64,000 bases of DNA from Candidatus Enterococcus willemsii (lineage in GTDB: Bacteria; Bacillota; Bacilli; Lactobacillales; Enterococcaceae), in NCBI RefSeq assembly GCF_009933335.1, contig NZ_MAEL01000052.1, forward strand, positions 31,580-95,579, in the 5' to 3' direction. The notes under the pieces are model-generated. The model saw only the letters and a list, made by a program, of their open reading frames with translations, was not told the DNA's origin and searched no databases. Positions 48,974-58,077 of this stretch are shown here, in pieces (position 1 is the first letter of the stretch; every line of letters starts with the position of its first letter). The position numbers were made by a program, and so were the translations under genes.

Positions 48974-49111
48974 ATGAAAAAAAATCAATTATCGGTCTTT
49001 ATTATTATCGGTTTAGTCTTTTGGGTTATTGGTTGGGCACAAAAAAGCTCTAGTTTCTGGATTATTGGTTTTGTCTTTTTGGCCATTGGATTTAGTGGCA
49101 AGAAGAAATGA
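48974..49111 (+). CDS. Small membrane protein, 45 residues
   Basis: Short reading frame MKKNQLSVFIIIGLVFWVIG continuing to a FGSGKKK-like basic end, with two hydrophobic helices separated by AQKSSS. A ribosome site GAAAGGA lies about 11 nt upstream, a little far, and a bidirectional terminator follows directly. Such tiny two-helix proteins are common in enterococci; function is unknown. Confidence 0.6.
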   Translation: MKKNQLSVFIIIGLVFWVIGWAQKSSSFWIIGFVFLAIGFSGKKK

Positions 49112-49120
49112 AGTGAATCA

Positions 49121-49164
49121 AAAAAACTCAACTACAGTAATGCTTGGCTGTAGTTGAGTTTTTT
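49121..49164. terminator. Rho-independent terminator, bidirectional
   Basis: Stem AAAAAACTCAACTACAG / CTGTAGTTGAGTTTTTT between the small membrane protein and the convergent PTS IIA gene. Confidence 0.93.
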
Positions 49165-49165
49165 A

Positions 49166-49633
49166 TTATTTTAATTTTCCAATGACTGTCTGAGCATTCG
49201 ATTTTCCTAATTGAACATTAATTTCTTTTCCTTCAGAATTAGTCCAAATGACCATTGTCGTAACAGGTTTTTCTTGTTCTTTTAAATACTCAAGATCAAC
49301 GACTGCCAAAGGTGTCGTTAAATCAACAGCATCGCCTTCTGTTACTAAAATATCAAATCCTGCACCTGCTAAATCGACTGTATTAATCCCAATATGAACT
49401 AAAATTTCCGCACCAGAATCACTTAACAGACCAATCGCATGCTTGGTAGGAAAAACACTAGTTACCTTACCGACAATTGGTGAAAAAACTTTCCCATTGC
49501 TTGGTTCTACTGCAAAGCCATCTCCCATCGCCTTTGAAGCAAATACAGGATCATTCACTTCTGTGATTGCTATGACTTCCCCATCCATTGGACAAGCAAT
49601 TTCATTGGCTTTCTTTTTAAATAAATTAAACAT
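49166..49633 (-). CDS. PTS glucose-type IIA component
   Basis: 155-residue IIA(Glc)-fold phosphocarrier. The phosphorylated His is in EILVHIGINTVDLAG and the other active His in the PTKHAIGLLSD segment. It follows the lyase gene on the same strand by 12 nt with AAAGGAGAG, so it supplies phosphate to the EIICB two genes upstream, which lacks its own IIA domain. This makes a complete Glc-family PTS split over two genes. Confidence 0.94.
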   Translation of the reverse strand: MFNLFKKKANEIACPMDGEVIAITEVNDPVFASKAMGDGFAVEPSNGKVFSPIVGKVTSVFPTKHAIGLLSDSGAEILVHIGINTVDLAGAGFDILVTEGDAVDLTTPLAVVDLEYLKEQEKPVTTMVIWTNSEGKEINVQLGKSNAQTVIGKLK

Positions 49634-49645
49634 ACGTTCTCTCCT

Positions 49646-51001
49646 TTATATAGTAGCGATTGTTTCTCGACAGATTTTGGCAGTGTTTCGAGCCAACGCT
49701 TCCGATAAACCGACGTAATTTTCTGGTTTTAACATTTCCAGCAATTCGGTTTCAGTAAAAGCTTGGCGAACATCTGGATTGGCTAGTAAGACTTCGCGAT
49801 AATTTTGATGGGTCAATGCGGCTTCAATTGCTAATTCATAAACCAGTTCATGTGCTTTATCTTTTCCAATACGCTCTGCAAAGAACATCATAATATATTC
49901 ACTATTGTCCAAACCTTCATTCAAGTTGGCATTTTTCGCTAGTTTTTCACGATTGATTTGAAGGGTGCGTGTTAATTCTTCTGCACGCATTAAAATCTCC
50001 GTCATTAATTCGACCGCTTCTGTCAGAATGCCATCAAACAACATATTCGAGGTACTATCTGCTTCAAACGGACGTGCTGAAGAATAATAGCCGACTGACG
50101 TCAAACTATACAGTTTTTGAGCGTTGGCAATAATGCCTTTTGATAGTTTAGGATTGATTTTGTGCGGCATTGTACTACTACCAACCGTTCCTTTACTAAA
50201 TCCTTCAGAAACTTCCCCGAATTCTTCAATCGATGTTTGAAAGACTTCTTCAGCAATCTTATGCAACACATTCGCCAATAAAGCTAAACAGTTCATGTAT
50301 TCAATTTTAGGCGAATTAATATTTCTTGAAGGAATCATCATCGCAGGCATGCCAAGCAATTCTGCCACTCGATTTTGAACGGCAATCCCGATTTCACCCG
50401 TTGAATTGAACGCACCTACCGCTCCCCCCATCATTGTAGTGAAGACACGTTTTTCTACTTCTTGCATCCGTTCCAAAGCCATCAATAGCTCCGAAATCCA
50501 TGTTGCTGCTTTGTAGCCATAGGTAATAGGAATCGCGTGTTTACCATGGGTGCGTCCTGCCATGACTGTCCCTGCTTCAGTTTCAGCTATATCCGCAAGA
50601 TTAGCTAAAATATCCGTTAGGAAGGATAGAAATTGCTCATGAATTTTCTTCGTCGTTAAACTTTGTGAGGTTTGCTGAATATTTTGCGTCGTCGCCCCGT
50701 AATGAATATATTTGCCACTTTCTTCATCGCAAGCTAATACAAAAACTTTTAAAAATGGGACAAAGCCATGACCGACTTTTTGATAGATTTCATCCATTTT
50801 AACAAAATCTAGATTCTCAATTTTTGCACGTTCAGCAATGTGTTGGGCTGCTTCTTTGGGAATAACACCAAGCTCACCTTGCGCTTGTGCTAAAGCAACT
50901 TCCACGTCTAACCATGTTTGATACTTCGCTTCACTTGTTAGTAGCTTTTTAATCCCGCGATCATCTAAGGTCTTGCTTTTTGAATCATACAATGCGCCCA
51001 T
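49646..51001 (-). CDS. Fumarase/aspartase-superfamily lyase (adenylosuccinate lyase-like)
   Basis: 451-residue lyase with the superfamily signature GSSTMPHKINPKLS (near residue 272) and the upstream catalytic segments HYGATTQNIQQTSQ and MAGRTHGKHAIP. The fold cleaves C-N or C-O bonds, usually releasing fumarate. Sequence departs from housekeeping PurB, and it sits between an EIICB and an EIIA gene (5 and 12 nt gaps), so a purine role is unlikely; a sugar-amino acid conjugate brought in by the PTS is a more natural substrate. That is inference. Confidence 0.85.
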   Translation of the reverse strand: MGALYDSKSKTLDDRGIKKLLTSEAKYQTWLDVEVALAQAQGELGVIPKEAAQHIAERAKIENLDFVKMDEIYQKVGHGFVPFLKVFVLACDEESGKYIHYGATTQNIQQTSQSLTTKKIHEQFLSFLTDILANLADIAETEAGTVMAGRTHGKHAIPITYGYKAATWISELLMALERMQEVEKRVFTTMMGGAVGAFNSTGEIGIAVQNRVAELLGMPAMMIPSRNINSPKIEYMNCLALLANVLHKIAEEVFQTSIEEFGEVSEGFSKGTVGSSTMPHKINPKLSKGIIANAQKLYSLTSVGYYSSARPFEADSTSNMLFDGILTEAVELMTEILMRAEELTRTLQINREKLAKNANLNEGLDNSEYIMMFFAERIGKDKAHELVYELAIEAALTHQNYREVLLANPDVRQAFTETELLEMLKPENYVGLSEALARNTAKICRETIATI

Positions 51002-51005
51002 GTAC

Positions 51006-52565
51006 TCACCCCTTCTTCATCTCGTCATCTACAGCGTTTCTCACAAATTCAACATATGGGCCAAAGACCACGTGAATATGATTTTCTTGTGGGAAAAATA
51101 CACCGGAAGTTCCTGAATCTTTGACTGCTTCGACATCAACTTTTGTCTGATCTTTTAAGTCAATTCGTAGACGTGAGACACAGTTATCAACATTTTTGAT
51201 ATTTTCTTTCCCACCTAGTCCTTGAATTACAATTTCTGCAATCTTACCAAATTGTTTTTCAGCAAGTAAGGTGTTGTTTTTTAAGCCTTTCTCACGTCCA
51301 AGTGTTTCTAGCTTGAAGCGTACAATCGCAAAGCGGAACACAAAATAGAAGACCACAAAGTTAATCACACCGAGAATAATTAAATTCCACCAATTCGTAT
51401 TTTCATAAAGTAAACCAAAGATACCGAAGTCAAAAATTGTCCCACGAATATAGCCGATTCCGATATTTAAGAAGTTCAATGGAATCGCCATTATTCCACA
51501 TAGCACAGCGTAGACAATAAAGAGTTGTGGTGCAATAAATAGGAATGAGAATTCAAGTGGTTCGGTAATGTTTCCTAAAAAGGCCGTTAATACAACAGTC
51601 AAAATCGCCCCTTTGGCAATTTTTTTATTATCCAAAAATGCTGTATGGTACATAGCTAAACCAATCGCTGGTACACGGAACAAGGTTGTTAACATTTGGC
51701 CACTTGCCAAATATTTAAATAAATCTGGTGCCATTTTCCAAGCAGGATTATCTGGCCCTAAATCAAACAATACTTTATTGGCCGCATTCAAAATACCAAT
51801 ATATTGTTGACCGTCAATCATATAAACACCACCCGCTTCAGTAAAACGAACAATTGAAGCTAAAACATGATGTAAACCAAACGGAATCAATGCACGATGC
51901 GCAAACCAATAGACACCCACACCAAATGTATCATTCATAAATATCGGTGAAATGAAAATCAAAAATTTTGTAAATAAGCCCCAAACAACGGGAATACCAA
52001 AACCAATTGGAATCATGAAGAAAAATGTCGCCATAGGTACAAATTTCTTTCCACCAAAGAAGGCAAATGCTAATGGTAACTGTGTTTTATAGAATTTATC
52101 GGTACAATACGCAGCAAGTAACCCGGAAATAATCCCGCCAGCTGCATCAAGTTTTAAGGTTTGAATCCCTAGAACTACACCTTGACCAACTTCCGACATG
52201 GTTTCTGCATCTGCTAATGCCCCTGTTAAAGTTAAATATACGTTTACAACAACTAATAATGTCACATACCCTAAAACAGATGAGAAAACGGCAATACCTT
52301 TGTCAATTTTTGCCATACCATAGGCAACCCCCATCGCAAAAAGCAACGGAATGTTATCAAAAACAATCCCTGTAATTGTCTTTAAACTATTTAATATAGC
52401 TTGTACTGTGGGATTTCCTAGCCAAGCAACTTGTTCAATCATATAGCTTTGAGTCAGAGCACCAGTCAATCCCATGACCATCCCAATCGGTGCCATTACA
52501 CCAATCGGTAACAGTAAAGAACGACCGAATTTCTGAATCCCTTTCTTCATCGCTTCTTTATTCAT
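51006..52565 (-). CDS. PTS glucose-family EIICB transporter
   Basis: 519-residue permease with the IIC membrane domain (about ten helices, residues 10-420) followed by a IIB domain whose active Cys is in NVDNCVSRLRIDL. The substrate-facing GNITEPLEFSFLF motif marks the glucose/glucoside family. It phosphorylates its substrate during uptake using the IIA encoded two genes downstream. The first gene of the three-gene operon, behind AAGGAGG and a cre-like site. Confidence 0.94.
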   Translation of the reverse strand: MNKEAMKKGIQKFGRSLLLPIGVMAPIGMVMGLTGALTQSYMIEQVAWLGNPTVQAILNSLKTITGIVFDNIPLLFAMGVAYGMAKIDKGIAVFSSVLGYVTLLVVVNVYLTLTGALADAETMSEVGQGVVLGIQTLKLDAAGGIISGLLAAYCTDKFYKTQLPLAFAFFGGKKFVPMATFFFMIPIGFGIPVVWGLFTKFLIFISPIFMNDTFGVGVYWFAHRALIPFGLHHVLASIVRFTEAGGVYMIDGQQYIGILNAANKVLFDLGPDNPAWKMAPDLFKYLASGQMLTTLFRVPAIGLAMYHTAFLDNKKIAKGAILTVVLTAFLGNITEPLEFSFLFIAPQLFIVYAVLCGIMAIPLNFLNIGIGYIRGTIFDFGIFGLLYENTNWWNLIILGVINFVVFYFVFRFAIVRFKLETLGREKGLKNNTLLAEKQFGKIAEIVIQGLGGKENIKNVDNCVSRLRIDLKDQTKVDVEAVKDSGTSGVFFPQENHIHVVFGPYVEFVRNAVDDEMKKG

Positions 52566-52605
52566 TTTTTGTTTCCTCCTTAAATGTTATAGACTCATCA
52601 TAAAT

Positions 52606-52619
52606 TGCAATCGTTTTCT
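52606..52619 (-). promoter_or_regulatory. Catabolite response element candidate
   Basis: Minus-strand AGAAAACGATTGCA matches the CcpA core TGNAANCGNWNNCA except for its first base. Lies 41 nt before the EIICB start codon, where CcpA would repress. Confidence 0.62.
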
Positions 52620-52726
52620 CTACAAGGTTCTATTCTGTGCAACCAGCGTTTCAAGAAGTAACCATGACTATTTGCTTGAACATGTTATACTAAAAGAAAC
52701 TAACTCACATCCAAGGAGTATTTTTT

Positions 52727-53533
52727 ATGAAAAATGTTTTTGTCAGTGATATGGACGGCACTTTTTTAAGAGATGATAAAACGTATGACACTGATTTTTT
52801 TGCACAGTTGCACGAGCAAATCAACCATGCTGAAGACCAGTTCATCGTCGCTACAGGTAATAATTTTGCACGCGTGAAAGACATCTTCCCAACTCATTCG
52901 ATTTCGGCAATTGCTGAAAATGGCGCTGCACTTTATATCGATGACCAATTAATTCATGCAACATCGATTGCAAACGAAAAAGTTACGAGCTTTCTCACAG
53001 CTTTAGAGCAACTAGCTTTGCCGATTCGATTACTCATTTTATCCAGTACCACCCGTTCTTATACTACTGATAACTATCAACCACATATGACTGAAAAGAC
53101 CTTATTTTTCTATAAAAATCTGCAATTTATTCCAACTTTTAAGGCTATTAAAGAACCGATTATTAAAATCAGTCTCAAAGTTGAACCAGAATTGCTTGCA
53201 GAAACGACTGTCAAATTACAAGAAGCATTTGGTTCTTGGCTCACTATTTTACCTAGTGGTTTTCAAGCCATTGATATCCTGGCACATGCTTGTGACAAAG
53301 GCACTGGATTGAAGAAATTACTGGCACATAGTAAGATGCAACCACAACAGATTGTTGCATTTGGTAATGAACGAAATGATCTTCCTTTGTTTCACGCTTC
53401 TGATCAACGTTTGGCTGTTGCCAATGCATGTGAATTATTAAAAGAACAGGCGGATAAAATTATTCCATCCAATCAAGAACAAGGCGTTCTGACAGAAATT
53501 GCAACATTCTATCATACAAATGATAATCACTAA
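52727..53533 (+). CDS. Cof-type HAD-IIB phosphatase
   Basis: 268-residue haloacid dehalogenase hydrolase, with motif I SDMDGTFL and the C-terminal FGNERNDLPLFHAS. It is divergent from the EIICB operon and precedes the PRD-like regulator gene by 26 nt; a probable job is to dephosphorylate the imported phospho-compound or its product. The substrate is unknown. Ribosome site AAGGAG. Confidence 0.9.
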   Translation: MKNVFVSDMDGTFLRDDKTYDTDFFAQLHEQINHAEDQFIVATGNNFARVKDIFPTHSISAIAENGAALYIDDQLIHATSIANEKVTSFLTALEQLALPIRLLILSSTTRSYTTDNYQPHMTEKTLFFYKNLQFIPTFKAIKEPIIKISLKVEPELLAETTVKLQEAFGSWLTILPSGFQAIDILAHACDKGTGLKKLLAHSKMQPQQIVAFGNERNDLPLFHASDQRLAVANACELLKEQADKIIPSNQEQGVLTEIATFYHTNDNH

Positions 53534-53559
53534 TCACTTTTTCGTTCGGAGTTGAAACT

Positions 53560-55107
53560 ATGACGATTCATTCTTTTTCACTATATTTATCCAATCGTAT
53601 CCAAGAAGCTCAGCAGATTACTATTGCGAAGCTAGCAGATAAAACAGGACGTTCTCCTGCGACAATTCGTCGAACCATTCATCAATTAAATGATTATTTA
53701 ACACCCGAAAAACAATTTATCGTGACCGAATCTAAAATTATTAACCAACTAACTTACACTGAATATATTCAATTTATTCAAAGCTTAACTATTTTTGATT
53801 ATGCCACGAGCTGGAAAGAACGTCTGGCTTTTTTGTTCTGCCTGTCGATGGTCAATGGTCACGTGAATTTTTCTAAACAGTATGAGGAACTAGGTATCAG
53901 TCAATCTACTAAGAAAAAAGATCGTCCGCAGTTTATCCAGGAATTAGCTCAACACGCTCTGACTATTCAATCATTCCGTGGCAAAGGTATTGCTATTTTA
54001 GGCGATGAACAAACGCTACGAATCCAAGCAACCCGGATGATTAGCCCTCTGATTGAATTAAATGAGCAAAACCAAATTATCCCCCGGCAAGCAAATAATC
54101 CGATTCAGCAATTAACCTATCAGTTGATTCAACCACTTTTTCAACACGCAGAAAAAGCCGATCGATTGCAAGAATTTTTCGCTAGTGAGAAATTATCCTT
54201 TAACTACCAATCCACCAAATTTATTTATGTGTATCATTTTTTAAGTTTGCATCGAACCAAACAAGGTTTTACGATTCAACAAGAACCTGATTTTCCAGTG
54301 GTTGTTCCAGAATACACTTTTTACCATCAAACAAAAGAAGATCGTGTGTTTAGTCACCTCTTAGCTAGCCTAGATAATAATGGACGACCAATCTATTCTT
54401 ATGATCCAACTATTCAGAGCTTGAGTAATGCATGTATCACTTATGTAGAAGAACGTATTTTGACCACGTTCTACACGAAAAAAGAGCTGCAACAAGAGCT
54501 CGAACAATACCTATATAAATGTGTGCTTCGAAAAAACTTCCATTACGACTTTTATGATAATAAACTAGACGATGTTGAAAAAGAATTTTCATTTCTTTAC
54601 CAATTAGTAGAATATTATTGCTTAAATAATATTCATGAAACGATTGCCTTGAATAAGCACCAAATTAGTACAATCACGTTGCTTTTCCGTGAACATGTAT
54701 TGAAAAATAAAATTGCTGGCAGAAACTTAAAGAAAGTTGTGATTATAACCAATTCAGCGAAAGAAAAAAGCGACTTTTTCTCACAACAGCTTTTATACCA
54801 TTTCGATACCCAAATTGTTGCTATTTTGAATATTGACGAAATCTACAAATTAAAATTATTGAAATTTGATAATCTTATGACATTCTCCAATCGTATTTCA
54901 ACGATTCTCCTAGAAAATGGCTTTCCAAATATTAAAGTCAATTATTATTTCCATGCCACAGATTTAGAATACCTAACCAAATTAGGTTTCTCTAGTAATT
55001 CACATCGGAAATTACTGGCGCAAGATTTTGTTCAAACAATTGAGACGATTCCTAAAAATGACTTGGCAGATTATCTGAAACAAACATTCCCTAATTTTTT
55101 TATTTAA
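53560..55107 (+). CDS. PRD/Mga-like transcriptional regulator
   Basis: 515-residue regulator with an N-terminal helix-turn-helix (TIAKLADKTGRSPATIRRTI, residues 21-40), long helical middle domains resembling PRD/Mga modules, and a C-terminal EIIB-like Rossmann segment (LKKVVIITNSAKEKSDFF) without an obvious phospho-Cys. Such proteins sense PTS phosphorylation state and activate adjacent operons. Co-directional with the Cof gene and divergent from the EIICB-lyase-IIA operon, so it is its probable controller. The exact subfamily is uncertain. Confidence 0.8.
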   Translation: MTIHSFSLYLSNRIQEAQQITIAKLADKTGRSPATIRRTIHQLNDYLTPEKQFIVTESKIINQLTYTEYIQFIQSLTIFDYATSWKERLAFLFCLSMVNGHVNFSKQYEELGISQSTKKKDRPQFIQELAQHALTIQSFRGKGIAILGDEQTLRIQATRMISPLIELNEQNQIIPRQANNPIQQLTYQLIQPLFQHAEKADRLQEFFASEKLSFNYQSTKFIYVYHFLSLHRTKQGFTIQQEPDFPVVVPEYTFYHQTKEDRVFSHLLASLDNNGRPIYSYDPTIQSLSNACITYVEERILTTFYTKKELQQELEQYLYKCVLRKNFHYDFYDNKLDDVEKEFSFLYQLVEYYCLNNIHETIALNKHQISTITLLFREHVLKNKIAGRNLKKVVIITNSAKEKSDFFSQQLLYHFDTQIVAILNIDEIYKLKLLKFDNLMTFSNRISTILLENGFPNIKVNYYFHATDLEYLTKLGFSSNSHRKLLAQDFVQTIETIPKNDLADYLKQTFPNFFI

Positions 55108-55151
55108 AAAGTCTATCTGAACACAGAAGTTGTGTTCAGATAGACTTTCTT
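55106..55151. terminator. Rho-independent terminator, bidirectional
   Basis: Stem AAGTCTATCTGAACACA / TGTGTTCAGATAGACTT between convergent genes. Confidence 0.92.
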
Positions 55152-55335
55152 ATTCTTCCCATTTTTTAGGCGACCACAATTCTCCGTCGAGACGACCTTG
55201 TAGTTGCTCTTTGCGTTTTTGTTGTTCCACTAATAGTTGCTGTAAGCCTAAAAACAAAGCTCTATGCTGATATTCGCGACTATTTTTAGCTAGCTGTTCT
55301 AACTGTTCTTTTAACCAGTCTAATTCTGTTTCCAT
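55150..55335 (-). CDS. Small charged helical protein, unknown
   Basis: 61 residues, METELDWLKEQLEQLAKNSR then a Gln/Lys-rich helix. Starts within the stop of the preceding oxidoreductase gene (TGATG), so translation is coupled. Probably a coiled coil. No function recognised; its size and coupling suggest a partner of the oxidoreductase. Confidence 0.62.
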   Translation of the reverse strand: METELDWLKEQLEQLAKNSREYQHRALFLGLQQLLVEQQKRKEQLQGRLDGELWSPKKWEE

Positions 55336-56030
55336 CAGATCACTTCCCCATCGATATACATCTGTATTTCATCCAATTCCATGCGATGATCCTCAATGAC
55401 TTCTTCCATTTGATCAATCACTAATAACGTATGGTCTGAATCGACTTCTATTTTCAATTTCGCTAATTGCTGCAAATACCATTTTTCTTTTTCACGTAAA
55501 GAATCGTAGTTTTGCATCGTTACATATTGTTGGTAAGAAAGCAATAATGTCATCTTCTCATGTTCTGTCATGTATTGAAATTGAAAAATCGGAAATGGTT
55601 TTAAAAAGGTCATTTGCAGTTTATTTGCCAACGCTTGATAAGGTGTGGTTAATGTACTAATCGAAAATCCTTCCGTACCACCAACTTGGTATTCTTTTTC
55701 TCCCACACCAATTACTAATACAAGACCTAATTCCTTGCCTTGTAAGGAACGGCCACGAGCACCGTATGCAAAATTTTCCGCTAGCACTTCGTCTTGCCAA
55801 TGCTTCAACATCGCAGGCGATGAATACCAATAAAAAGGAAATTGAAAAATAATACGATTATGCTCTCTTAATAATTGTTGTTCTCTTTGTATATCAATTT
55901 TTCCATCTGGATAAACTGCTTCTAAATGATGCACAGTGATGTCTACTGATTGTGGTAACGATTCTTGTAAGAAACGTTGACTACTCGAATCTTGAATATC
56001 TGGATGTGAAATAATAATGAGTGTCTTCAT
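55335..56030 (-). CDS. NAD(P)H-dependent flavodoxin-fold oxidoreductase
   Basis: 231-residue MdaB/general-stress-14 type quinone reductase. Flavin phosphate-binding IIISHPDIQDSSSQRFL lies at the N-terminus, followed by FQFPFYWYSSPAMLKHWQDE. It is longer than the standard 180 residues; about 45 extra C-terminal residues are acidic and helical. Reduces quinones or electrophiles with NAD(P)H. Strong ribosome site AGGAGGT. Translationally coupled to a small downstream gene. Confidence 0.88.
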   Translation of the reverse strand: MKTLIIISHPDIQDSSSQRFLQESLPQSVDITVHHLEAVYPDGKIDIQREQQLLREHNRIIFQFPFYWYSSPAMLKHWQDEVLAENFAYGARGRSLQGKELGLVLVIGVGEKEYQVGGTEGFSISTLTTPYQALANKLQMTFLKPFPIFQFQYMTEHEKMTLLLSYQQYVTMQNYDSLREKEKWYLQQLAKLKIEVDSDHTLLVIDQMEEVIEDHRMELDEIQMYIDGEVI

Positions 56031-56153
56031 AAAGTACCTCCTGCAACTTGCTATGTATAGAGTAAAACATATTTGTTTATTTGGGAAGTGAGAGGGATTG
56101 ACAAGTATTCTACTATGCTATAATCAATTAAGAACTACACGGAGGTGCTTACA

Positions 56154-56789
56154 ATGAAACTAGTTTTTCTACATGGATTGGGGCAAACCGCTACTTCTTG
56201 GGACGCTGTGCAGCAGCGACTTTCTATGGATTCAGAAAATATTGTCGCTTTAGAACTGTTCGATTCCTTTTCGGCTAATGATACAATCACTTTGAATATG
56301 CTTGATGATGTCGTCTCTGCTAAAATCGCCAACATCCAAGAACCATTTGTCCTTTGCGGATTGTCTTTAGGGGCAATTTTGACGTTAAAACAAGCAACTC
56401 GAACAACCCCTTTTTTGAAAGGAATCATTGTATCTGCGGCTCAATTTGAAACACCCAATCGAGTATTGTTGGCCTTTCAAAATACTATTTTTCGGTTACT
56501 TCCTAACACATCCTTTCTACAATTTGGCTTATCGAAAAAACAAACACTACAACTCATGGGTTCATTGTCTACCCTCAATATGCGAGAGGAAATAACTAAA
56601 ATCGCTTTACCTACTTTAATTCTCTGTGGTGAAAAAGACCATCCGAATCTTCCTGCTGCCAAAAAATTACGTTCGATTATACCGCATAGTACATTACAGA
56701 TAATTGCTGATGGCAAACACGAACTAAATATCGAACAACCAATCCCATTTGCTATTCTTATTGACTCATTTTTAAAATCATTGGCATAG
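56154..56789 (+). CDS. Alpha/beta hydrolase
   Basis: 211-residue serine hydrolase. The oxyanion-hole region FLHGLGQTATSWDAV is at the N-terminus, the nucleophile elbow is CGLSLGAIL (Ser near residue 74), the acid is in ILCGEKDHPN and the His in ADGKHELN. Likely an esterase or peptidase-like hydrolase of small substrates. The ATG after GGAGGTG is chosen. Single gene. Confidence 0.9.
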   Translation: MKLVFLHGLGQTATSWDAVQQRLSMDSENIVALELFDSFSANDTITLNMLDDVVSAKIANIQEPFVLCGLSLGAILTLKQATRTTPFLKGIIVSAAQFETPNRVLLAFQNTIFRLLPNTSFLQFGLSKKQTLQLMGSLSTLNMREEITKIALPTLILCGEKDHPNLPAAKKLRSIIPHSTLQIIADGKHELNIEQPIPFAILIDSFLKSLA

Positions 56790-56832
56790 AATCCTCCACC
56801 TGAACAACCTTGTTTAGGTAGGAGGATTCTAT
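56786..56832 (+). terminator. Terminator-like hairpin between convergent genes
   Basis: Stem ATAGAATCCTCCACCT / AGGTAGGAGGATTCTAT around a 14-nt loop; the T-run is weak, so termination strength is uncertain. Confidence 0.6.
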
Positions 56833-56838
56833 GTTATT

Positions 56839-58077
56839 TCAGTTCTCCGATTGATTACCCAATATATTAAAAAACCGATACGTTATCCACACAATAAGAA
56901 TCACACAACTATTATTAATCATGTACGTGATATCTGCACCTAGATGGTTAGCAATCACACCCGTATAACTAATTCCAAACGGAATAGATAGATTGGCCGC
57001 GAATGAGAAAAATGCAAAAAAGCGACCTTGAAATTGTAGTGGTACATTGGCTTGGAAATACGAAGTTAACGGCACATTGATTAAAATGGTAAAAAATCCT
57101 AACAAGATTTGCATGAATAAAAAGACACTAAAATAAACATACATAGAAAATCCTGACAATAACAACGACAAACCGCCAATCGCTATCATGATTAAACTAT
57201 TGATAATAAACAGTTTGTTTAGATTTTTTTGAAAATCAAATTGGCAATTACGAGCAATAAAAAAGCCTGCCAAAATGACACCAATAATATGAAAAGTTGA
57301 CGAAAAACCAAAGAGCTCTTGCGGAAGTTGGTACTTAGTAATCAAAATTCCTGGATTAATAATCTCTTCAGTCGATGCTACAAAAAAATTAAGGGTCATC
57401 GCTAAAATAAAAAATGCGAAGATTGTCTTCTGTGATTTTACAAATAAGAATCCTTCATGCATCTCTTTAAAGACAGTTGTCGAAGATTTTTCTTGCATGG
57501 TTTTTGGTGGTTGATAGTGTAGCGAATAAATTCCTATCAGTGCTACAGCGTACAGTATCAAGATAATTACCAAGACTACATTGATATGCCATAACCCATA
57601 CAGGAAGGTTCCCAACATTGGCGCAATAAATAAAGCACCATTATCAATCATACTTTTCGTTCCGTTCCATTTTTCCAATTGATTCCGAGGAACATTTTCT
57701 GTGAACAGCACACGTGTAGCAATATCGCTGACTGAATTGGAAATACTCATCATCATGCCTAACAAAGCCAAGAGTGCAATCCAAATATTCCCCATCGAAA
57801 AGAAGATGAATTGTATGAAAAAAATAGTAAACGTCAAGAGATTGCAAAAGAACAAAATCTTCTTCCGACTAAAACGCTCCACCAACACCCCTAAAAAAGG
57901 CAGCAAAAGAATGCCTGGTAATTTAATGACCGAGTAGAACATGCCAACATTTGTCAAAGAGCCTGTTAATTCTAATACTAATAAGGGCAGTACAATCTCA
58001 TACATACTTGTACCAAACTGAGAAAAACCACGTAGAGTCAATAACCGATAGATATTTGTTTTGCTTATAGTTTCCAA
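56839..58077 (-). CDS. MFS transporter
   Basis: 412-residue major facilitator permease with about twelve helices. The loop after helix 2 carries GVLVERFSRKKILFF, the family's G-x3-(D/E)RxGRR-like signature. Related to drug or macrolide efflux-type (MefA/NreB-like) transporters by general appearance; substrate unknown. The TTG start overlaps the DUF2087 regulator gene by 13 nt, so the two are one operon and the regulator likely controls export. Confidence 0.85.
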   Translation of the reverse strand: METISKTNIYRLLTLRGFSQFGTSMYEIVLPLLVLELTGSLTNVGMFYSVIKLPGILLLPFLGVLVERFSRKKILFFCNLLTFTIFFIQFIFFSMGNIWIALLALLGMMMSISNSVSDIATRVLFTENVPRNQLEKWNGTKSMIDNGALFIAPMLGTFLYGLWHINVVLVIILILYAVALIGIYSLHYQPPKTMQEKSSTTVFKEMHEGFLFVKSQKTIFAFFILAMTLNFFVASTEEIINPGILITKYQLPQELFGFSSTFHIIGVILAGFFIARNCQFDFQKNLNKLFIINSLIMIAIGGLSLLLSGFSMYVYFSVFLFMQILLGFFTILINVPLTSYFQANVPLQFQGRFFAFFSFAANLSIPFGISYTGVIANHLGADITYMINNSCVILIVWITYRFFNILGNQSEN

